IMG/VR virus record: IMGVR_UViG_3300030419_003272
Coordinates: 1 to 36,948 of that record
DNA length: 36,948 nt
Direction: 5' to 3' (one strand)
From: a virus
Shown: in pieces, positions 32,379 to 36,948 of the stretch
How positions within the stretch are numbered: position 1 is the stretch's first letter
Layout of the letters: each line of letters starts with the position of its first letter
Program-made: the position numbers and the translations under genes
Notes under the pieces: generated by a model
Told to the model about the DNA's origin: nothing
Databases searched by the model: none
Seen by the model: only the letters and a program-made list of their open reading frames with translations

Positions 32379-33446
32379 ATGAATAACAAACAAGAAGAAA
32401 TTGCTAAAAGAGAGCTTGCTAAATTTAGGGGAGGTGGTGACCCTCCCCAGATAAAACAAGCTGTATACGGCACCAAGGAACAGTTTGTTGATGTTAGTGA
32501 TATTCTTAGACTTCAGCTAGTATCTAATGGAAAGGTACATGTTCGTTCCGGTAATAAGTTAAGAGGAGACCCTGATCCCGGTAAGATAAAAAGTTTAAGG
32601 GTTGTCATGCAAGATGAAGAGTTTGAAATTAGAGAAGGTAAATGGTTTGTATGGCCTAAAGATGAAGGTATAAACCACCTAGTTATTTTTTATTCTCATG
32701 TGGATCCACAGGCAGATAGGCGACAAGGTGAGCTTGTTTCGTATTGTTTGAATCATTTATTAGATACTATACCGGACAATGCTGTTGTTCGAGGAGGCTT
32801 AATTCACCCATATCCAATACATAACCCTAAATTTTATAACTATGAGCCTATGTATCGGGAAGGTAATGGTCATGCGATGATTATGCAGCAAATCTATAGG
32901 ACGTTACTTGCTGCTCGAAACGAAGGGCTTACATCGCTTAAATATGTTTCATTTGCAGAGCATGATACCTTATACCCTGCTAGTCATTTTCAGTTCAAGG
33001 ATTTTGAAGAGGACCTTCTCGTAAATGCTAATCACATTGGTTTTACGCAAGATGGGTTTCAGAAACCACAGGAGAACGAAACGTGGCCTACGTTTTCAAT
33101 GACGATGAAGTATGATTTTGCGATTGAATACTTTAGAAACAGGATTGAGTGCTATTTTGAAGACCCGACGTCGTTCGGTCTTATTGAGCCTACGACAGAA
33201 TCTTGGTTCAAAACCATCAGCAGGTGGACTGAGATGACGCGAAAAGGGTTGACCTGTACGCATAAAGTTAGAAAAACAGAAGAGCCAATTCTACATCTGT
33301 GGAATGGATTTCATAGCACAAGCCATTACCGAACATACCCGAAAGACGAATATCTAAAGCATAATGCTTACTGGGGTGATGCTCAACAACTTGCTAAAGC
33401 CTATTATGGAGATTGGCTACCTTCAATTCCAAAAATCCCAGACTAA
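32379..33446 (+). CDS. GT-A-like glycosyltransferase with N-terminal beta domain
   Basis: I choose the ATG at 32379 (355 residues) over one inside the previous gene. Neither has a clear Shine-Dalgarno. Residues about 25-95 (AVYGTKEQFVDVSDILRL, then GDPDPGKIKSLRVVM) resemble a small beta domain, reminiscent of DnaJ C-terminal-like DUF3395, that often accompanies bacterial glycosyltransferases. The rest (about 110-355) has HLVIFYSHVDPQ, then AARNEGLTSLKYVSFAEHDTLYP with a DxD-like site (EHD), followed by aromatic-rich segments. A sugar transferase is likely from this pattern and from its two neighbours, but the family is not certain. Confidence 0.6.
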   Translation: MNNKQEEIAKRELAKFRGGGDPPQIKQAVYGTKEQFVDVSDILRLQLVSNGKVHVRSGNKLRGDPDPGKIKSLRVVMQDEEFEIREGKWFVWPKDEGINHLVIFYSHVDPQADRRQGELVSYCLNHLLDTIPDNAVVRGGLIHPYPIHNPKFYNYEPMYREGNGHAMIMQQIYRTLLAARNEGLTSLKYVSFAEHDTLYPASHFQFKDFEEDLLVNANHIGFTQDGFQKPQENETWPTFSMTMKYDFAIEYFRNRIECYFEDPTSFGLIEPTTESWFKTISRWTEMTRKGLTCTHKVRKTEEPILHLWNGFHSTSHYRTYPKDEYLKHNAYWGDAQQLAKAYYGDWLPSIPKIPD

Positions 33447-33564
33447 AATTCTATTACTGAAAAAAAAATGGGACCTAACTCCTTTTGGTCACCACAGCGG
33501 TACAGGCATTGTGGACTTTGGAGATAATATCACCATTACCGGACTATAATTACTATTATAGTTC
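33447..33564 (+). other. Gap before uvsX with a short unassigned reading frame
   Basis: This 118-base gap starts with a run of nine As (33460-33468). After the run one frame reads WDLTPFGHHSGTGIVDFGDN and ends at a TAA at 33547-33549; it looks protein-like but has no ATG after the run. An ATG at 33468 is in a different frame and stops after 19 codons. It may be a remnant or a frameshift product. The gap ends in an inverted repeat before uvsX. Confidence 0.3.
33543..33562 (+). repeat. Perfect inverted repeat just before uvsX
   Basis: ACTATAAT (33543-33550), spacer TACT and ATTATAGT (33555-33562) form a perfect 8-base inverted repeat that ends two bases before the uvsX ATG. No Shine-Dalgarno lies in the usual place, so this may be an operator or a translation-control hairpin. 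AT-only stems are weak. Confidence 0.45.
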
Positions 33565-34533
33565 ATGAGCTTCCTTGATGATATTTGCAAGCGTCTAGAT
33601 GGCGCTGCCCTTCTGTCCGAAGAGGACCAGATACATGGGTTTGTGGACTCTGGTTCCTATGCTCTTAACAAAGTACTTTCTGGTAAGTATACAGGTGGGT
33701 ATCCCATCGGGGCTATTACAGAAATCTATGGGGAGAGTAGTACTGCAAAAACTGTGTTTTTAACCCATGCCTTTGTGGGGGCTCAGGCTAGGGGTTACTA
33801 CACGGTAATGATTGATAATGAACATGCATACTCCCCTAGCTTTGCTAAGACTCTGGGAGTGGACCCGGATAAGCTAATTTACCTCATGCCAGAAACCATG
33901 GAGGAGTGTTTTTTGGCCATTGAGAATGTTATTAGAGTTATTAGGGAAAAAGATAAGGACACCCCTATCCTTATAGGATATGATTCTATTGGAGTGTCCC
34001 CTACTAAGAAAGAAATGGATGATGATTTCGGAAAGAACTCCGAGATGGCGGGAGCTTTGCGTGCGAAAGTTGCAGGGCAATGTTTGCGCAGGATCAACCC
34101 ACTTCTTCGAAGGCATAAAGCAGCGTTGCTGATTATAAATCAGGTCCGTAGTAAAGTAGGGGTTATGTTCGGCGACCCCAGGACCAAGGCTGGAGGAGGG
34201 AAGGCTCTTTTGTATTATTGCGGGGTTTCCATTGAAACTTCTTCAAACAAGAGTGATGTTATTTATGATGACATAAAAAACCCTATAGGTATAAAAGGTT
34301 CCATTAAGTGTGTAAAGAACAAGGTGACAGTCCCTTACCAAGATTGTGAGTTTAAGTTATTGTATGATAAAGGTCTTGAAAATCACTACGGGCTTACTAC
34401 ATACGCTTACAAAAAGGGTCAGGTTACCTCCCCCGCAAAAGGGTGGTATTCCTTAGACGGGGAGTCTAAGATACGTGCAGCTGGGATGAACACTGTTTTA
34501 GCCGAGAAAATAATGTCTGGTGAGTTAGAGTAA
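33565..34533 (+). CDS. uvsX: RecA-family recombinase, T4 UvsX-like
   Basis: The 322-residue protein (T4 UvsX: 391) is a RecA-fold strand-exchange ATPase. Its Walker A reads GESSTAKT (56-63), with Ala in place of the usual Gly before Lys62; T4 UvsX also departs from consensus here. It has YTVMIDNEHAYSPSFA (about 77-92), Walker B-like PILIGYDSIGVSP, a RRHKAALLIINQVRSK block with the DNA-binding L2 region (VMFGDPRTKAGGGKALLYY) and a typical C-terminal segment. It works with SSB, the UvsY-like protein and gp46/47 in repair and recombination-driven replication. The stop overlaps the next start (TAATG). Confidence 0.92.
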   Translation: MSFLDDICKRLDGAALLSEEDQIHGFVDSGSYALNKVLSGKYTGGYPIGAITEIYGESSTAKTVFLTHAFVGAQARGYYTVMIDNEHAYSPSFAKTLGVDPDKLIYLMPETMEECFLAIENVIRVIREKDKDTPILIGYDSIGVSPTKKEMDDDFGKNSEMAGALRAKVAGQCLRRINPLLRRHKAALLIINQVRSKVGVMFGDPRTKAGGGKALLYYCGVSIETSSNKSDVIYDDIKNPIGIKGSIKCVKNKVTVPYQDCEFKLLYDKGLENHYGLTTYAYKKGQVTSPAKGWYSLDGESKIRAAGMNTVLAEKIMSGELE

Positions 34534-34862
34534 TGGCACATGAACTTGGCGAGCTACTGGGGAATGTTGTAGGGTGTCTTATCCTAGCTGCTCCTTGGGT
34601 TATTTTGGGTGGTATCATCCTGATTCCAATTTTAAGTTTTTTCTCTGCATTATCATGGTTTAAACTTCTTTGGCTTTTATTTAATCGTTCCACGGTGGCT
34701 CAATCGGTAGAGCATTCGGCTGTTAACCGAACGGTTGTAGGTTCAAGTCCTACTCGTGGAGCCACTTTAAAGAAAACCCCTAAAAAGAAAGTTTCTGAGA
34801 CTCCGATTGTTTCAGATTATAGGGACGAATTTAATTTGCCGGAAAGTCCTTTTACTGACTAA
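34533..34862 (+). CDS. Small membrane protein ORF that reads through a tRNA gene
   Basis: The start is joined to the uvsX stop by TAATG. Residues about 9-50 are hydrophobic and give one or two membrane helices (VVGCLILAAPWVILGGIILI, then ALSWFKLLWLLF). Residues about 52-78 (RSTVAQSVEHSAVNRTVVG...) are the translation of tRNA-Asn in this frame, a pattern well known from false proteins over tRNA genes. The tail (about 79-109) is Lys- then Asp/Glu-containing and looks like ordinary protein. Either a short membrane protein continues through the tRNA gene, or the frame is open by chance and the real product is not made. No homologue recognised. Confidence 0.45.
   Translation: MAHELGELLGNVVGCLILAAPWVILGGIILIPILSFFSALSWFKLLWLLFNRSTVAQSVEHSAVNRTVVGSSPTRGATLKKTPKKKVSETPIVSDYRDEFNLPESPFTD
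34689..34764 (+). tRNA. tRNA-Asn (anticodon GUU), CCA encoded
   Basis: A 76-base cloverleaf is visible. The acceptor stem TCCACGG (34689-34695) pairs with TCGTGGA (34754-34760). The anticodon stem TTCGG/CCGAA carries loop CTGTTAA with anticodon GTT at 34722-34724. The T-stem GTAGG/CCTAC carries loop TTCAAGT, and the D-arm has GGCTCAATCGGTAGAGC. The discriminator is G and the 3' CCA (34762-34764) is encoded. It is the only tRNA I find. The phage uses many Asn codons. Confidence 0.95.
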
Positions 34863-34865
34863 ATA
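34859..34865 (+). promoter_or_regulatory. Candidate late promoter before 139-codon gene
   Basis: CTAAATA lies 17 bases upstream of the ATG at 34882 and is followed by CTATAGAGG, which holds the Shine-Dalgarno (AGAGG). It includes the stop TAA of the previous frame, so chance is possible. Confidence 0.3.
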
Positions 34866-34881
34866 CTATAGAGGTAGAATA

Positions 34882-35301
34882 ATGGTAAACATATTTCATG
34901 GATGGGGTTTGAATTTAGATGAGAAGAAGCATGCTGGGTTCAAGGAGGAAGATGCAGAAGGTAAAAAAGCTGAGTTTGACCCTCGTAAAACTCGTATCCC
35001 TTCTTTTGATACTATTGCGGATGCTTTGAGTAAAACTTCTTATGGTCAGATTTTTACTACTCCAAAGTCTTCAAATATTTATGTTATTACTAGAGGTACT
35101 TGGGGAGAGAAATCAAAGGATAAGGTTGTTAAAAGTTTCCCGGCAGGCACCCCTTACACTGAAATTAAGTCTTACTCTGACCGTACTAAATCAAAACATG
35201 GCGGCAAGGCCATAAAGAAGGGCGAAAAGGGTCGAGAGGAAGCTGGGTTTGCTACTAAGGATAAAAAGGATAAGGCTAAGAACTTTAAGCCTGTAGATTA
35301 A
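34882..35301 (+). CDS. Small basic protein of unknown function
   Basis: I choose the ATG at 34882 (139 residues), after AGAGG at 34870-34874; a longer frame starts upstream over the tRNA-linked ORF without a ribosome site. The N-terminal half has a folded look (NIFHGWGLNLDE, PSFDTIADALSKTSYGQIF, NIYVITRG), and the C-terminal 50 residues are Lys-, Gly- and Glu-rich. No recognised domain or membrane segment. Its stop overlaps the next start (TAATG), so it is expressed with the 111-codon gene and probably the unfoldase gene. Confidence 0.6.
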   Translation: MVNIFHGWGLNLDEKKHAGFKEEDAEGKKAEFDPRKTRIPSFDTIADALSKTSYGQIFTTPKSSNIYVITRGTWGEKSKDKVVKSFPAGTPYTEIKSYSDRTKSKHGGKAIKKGEKGREEAGFATKDKKDKAKNFKPVD

Positions 35302-35636
35302 TGGTTAGGAATTACATACCAAAGAAACGTTTTTTTGAAGCCCCTAGAATCCACAAGATTGCTAAGGATATTCTTACTGATTGCAAGGAGGATAGGGGTC
35401 GTGCATTAGAAACATTTGAGTATTTTAAAAATCTTGTAACTGCTAATCCTGAGGATGATAAAGCTAAAGCTGAAATGATACATGCGTTGGGACTTTCACA
35501 AGACGCGAACGATAAGATTGTGAAAGTTTTAGACATGATGATAAAGATGACTCAAAATGAACAGAGGCTGGAACAAGCCAGTACCCCTGTAAAAGCAGAA
35601 TCTCTTTCCTTTGAAGACTTAAGAAAAAATGGTTAA
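35301..35636 (+). CDS. Small helical protein of unknown function
   Basis: The 111-residue product starts with a basic segment (VRNYIPKKRFF) and then is mainly helical, with ETFEYFKNLV and KVLDMMIKMTQ as likely amphipathic helices. No recognised domain. It is coupled to both neighbours: TAATG upstream, and an eight-base overlap with the AAA+ gene downstream. A partner or adaptor of the unfoldase, or a small terminase-like protein, would fit size and location, but the sequence supports neither directly. Confidence 0.55.
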   Translation: MVRNYIPKKRFFEAPRIHKIAKDILTDCKEDRGRALETFEYFKNLVTANPEDDKAKAEMIHALGLSQDANDKIVKVLDMMIKMTQNEQRLEQASTPVKAESLSFEDLRKNG

Positions 35637-36849
35637 ACACGATGCTTATGTTGTTTATAGCCCTGCTCTCGATGAATTTGTTCGTATAAAAAAATTCTCT
35701 GAGCTTGAGCTAGGTACTTTAATCAATGATTTAGGCACCCTTATAAATAAGCCCGGTGCTAAAATAAGTGAATATGTTAAAGAGGTCATTCGTAAGTGCA
35801 TTGAAGATTATGCACGTTATGATCTTGCTGCGAACATAGAATGTTTGTATGAATGTGTTACGGAAGTATTCCCTCTTCTTCAAATAGAGTTTGTTTGTAA
35901 GACAGTTAATGAATTGTCTGATGAGCCCTCTGAACAGAAAAAAACCGCTGCCGACAGCCGCTCAACTTTAGCTGAGATTGTAAGCCTTACCAATAAGATT
36001 AAAAAGAATCTTATTGGGCAAGATGAGGCTGTTGATGAATGTACGAAATCCATTAAGTTGATTAGTTCGGGACTTGATAAGTTCATCTCGTTGTTCTTTA
36101 TTGGACCTACAGGCGTAGGTAAAACAGAACTAGCCCGTCTACTTGCTAGAGAATACCTTGGAAGTTCGAAAAGCCTATTAAAGATTAACTGTGGGGAATA
36201 TGCCACAGGGCATGAGTATGCCAAACTGATCGGGAGCCCCCCAGGGTATGTTGGGCATAATGAAAAGGGCATTCTATCTGAAAAAGCGGAACAATCATCT
36301 AAATGGATTATTCTTTTTGATGAGATAGAAAAAGCTCATCCCAAGCTTATGAACCTATTGTTAGGGTTCCTTGACGATGGAAAGCTTGTTGATAGCCGTG
36401 GGGTAGAACTTGATTTTTCAGATTCTATTATTTGCTTTACGAGTAACATCGGAATTAAGAACAATGTGGGTAAAAAGTTAGTTGGGTTTGGGAATGAAGT
36501 TCGGTCTTATGACGCCTCTAGGGATGATATAACCGAAGAGTTTAGGAATCATTTTAATCCTGAGTTCATCAATAGACTTGATTCTGTTATCTATTTTAAT
36601 CAGCTAACTGAAGACGATGCGGCAAAAATTACGAGGCTGTATTTGAAGAAGTTACCTATAAAAACAACAAAAAAACTTGTAGATTTTGTAGTGGCCGGGT
36701 CATTCTCTCCTGAGTATGGAGCTAGAAATATTAATAGGTTCATCCGCAACAATATTACTATAAAAATTGCCGATAGAATCTTGCAGGATGGGGATGGAAA
36801 GACCTATAAAGCCGTGTTTAAAAACAATGAGTTAAGTTCTGTAGTATAA
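35629..36849 (+). CDS. Single-ring AAA+ unfoldase, ClpC/ClpA D2-like, with VGF loop
   Basis: The 406-residue protein has a novel-looking N-terminal domain (about 1-110, helical) and one AAA+ module of the Clp/Hsp100 D2 type. The module has GQDEAVDE, Walker A GPTGVGKT (159-166), the pore loop PPGYVG with Tyr207, Walker B LFDEIEKAHP (Asp231, Glu232), sensor TSNIG, PEFINRLD with the Arg finger, and sensor 2 YGARNINR. Between TSNIG and PEFINR it has LVGFGNEV. Val285-Gly286-Phe287 sits where ClpC and ClpA carry the ClpP-docking tripeptide; ClpB lacks this loop. The protein could thus unfold substrates and feed host ClpP. Hsp100 proteins usually have a second ATPase domain, absent here. Confidence 0.85.
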   Translation: MVKHDAYVVYSPALDEFVRIKKFSELELGTLINDLGTLINKPGAKISEYVKEVIRKCIEDYARYDLAANIECLYECVTEVFPLLQIEFVCKTVNELSDEPSEQKKTAADSRSTLAEIVSLTNKIKKNLIGQDEAVDECTKSIKLISSGLDKFISLFFIGPTGVGKTELARLLAREYLGSSKSLLKINCGEYATGHEYAKLIGSPPGYVGHNEKGILSEKAEQSSKWIILFDEIEKAHPKLMNLLLGFLDDGKLVDSRGVELDFSDSIICFTSNIGIKNNVGKKLVGFGNEVRSYDASRDDITEEFRNHFNPEFINRLDSVIYFNQLTEDDAAKITRLYLKKLPIKTTKKLVDFVVAGSFSPEYGARNINRFIRNNITIKIADRILQDGDGKTYKAVFKNNELSSVV

Positions 36850-36864
36850 ACTATATATAATTTT

Positions 36865-36948
36865 ATGAGCACTTCTGGGACAACACCGACGACTAATAAC
36901 CCCAAAACGTTATCAGGATGGGTCGGTCATTTATTAACTTTATTATTA
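36865..36948 (+). CDS. Start of a gene cut by the right edge
   Basis: An ATG at 36865, 15 bases after the unfoldase stop, opens 28 codons that run off the window. The visible residues are Ser/Thr/Pro-rich (MSTSGTTPTTNNPKTLSGWV), then a hydrophobic GHLLTLLLL. No clear Shine-Dalgarno; the gap is AT-rich (CTATATATAATTTTATG). A virion protein or a membrane protein is possible; too short to say. Confidence 0.5.
   Translation, partial: MSTSGTTPTTNNPKTLSGWVGHLLTLLL

Noticed and set aside
34689-34764. Phage attachment site in the tRNA gene
   Set aside because: No integrase, repressor or repeat of the tRNA end is seen, and the gene content is that of a lytic phage.
34807-35301. Longer form of the 139-residue protein starting at 34807
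   Set aside because: The extra residues overlap the end of the tRNA-linked frame and have no ribosome site; the ATG at 34882 follows AGAGG.
35880-36272. Minus-strand frame of 130 codons opposite the AAA+ gene
   Set aside because: It is the shadow of the conserved ATPase domain in another frame and has no recognisable features.

Overview
The window is a stretch of a lytic tailed phage with a contractile tail, from the T4 superfamily but far from T4. The capsid, neck and tail genes are T4-type: prohead protease gp21, scaffold gp22, major capsid gp23, neck gp13/gp14, tail terminator gp15, sheath gp18 and tube gp19. Recombination and regulation are also T4-type: gp46/gp47, a gp32-like SSB, a UvsY-like protein, UvsX and a gp55-like late sigma factor. 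The DNA polymerase is not T4-like. It is a family A (PolI) enzyme split into two genes. From memory, a split family A polymerase combined with T4-type virion genes was reported for the Rhodothermus phage RM378 and its 'Far-T4' relatives, so this looks like an uncultivated relative of that group. The DNA is AT-rich, genes are packed with TAATG/ATGA junctions, and a lipobox protein suggests a Gram-negative host. I see no integrase, repressor, insertion sequence or CRISPR array.

Layout. (1) 1-16203, virion block, plus strand: two fibre- or baseplate-like proteins, a small lipoprotein, an acidic and a very basic head-associated protein, gp21-gp22-gp23, a terminator, a Lys-tailed small protein, gp13-gp14-gp15, a 62-aa protein, sheath, tube, a terminator and a 785-aa unknown. 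T4 genes 16/17 (terminase) and 20 (portal) are not at their T4 positions and are not recognised here. (2) 16190-17744, a small block with mixed strands: a Hjc-like resolvase (-), a 119-aa unknown (+), a thioredoxin-fold protein without its cysteines (+) and the gp55-like sigma factor (-). (3) 17760-30461, replication, recombination and nucleotide metabolism: UDG-like/exonuclease half of PolI, type II glutamine synthetase, ThyX, a 659-aa protein, the polymerase half of PolI, gp47, gp46, a zinc-ribbon protein, dUTPase, a DnaB-type helicase, an HEITH protein, a UvsY-like protein and SSB. (4) 30492-33446: a terminator, then three glycosyltransferase-type genes. (5) 33565-36948: UvsX, a small membrane ORF containing tRNA-Asn(GUU), two small unknowns, a ClpC/ClpA-D2-like AAA+ unfoldase and the start of one more gene.

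How they work together: dUTPase and ThyX feed dTMP synthesis, and glutamine synthetase could support nucleotide nitrogen. Split PolI, helicase, SSB, gp46/47, UvsY, UvsX and the resolvase form a recombination-coupled replication set. The gp55-like factor probably switches on virion genes, and a recurrent CTAAATA motif in gaps before genes is a candidate for its promoter. The most interesting observations are the 3.7-kb gene cassette between the two PolI halves, cutting the exonuclease domain between motifs II and III; a phage-borne GSII; a redox-dead thioredoxin fold beside a family A polymerase; a single-ring unfoldase that keeps a VGF loop where ClpC/ClpA bind ClpP; a tRNA lying in frame inside an ORF; and terminator hairpins that end directly at start codons.
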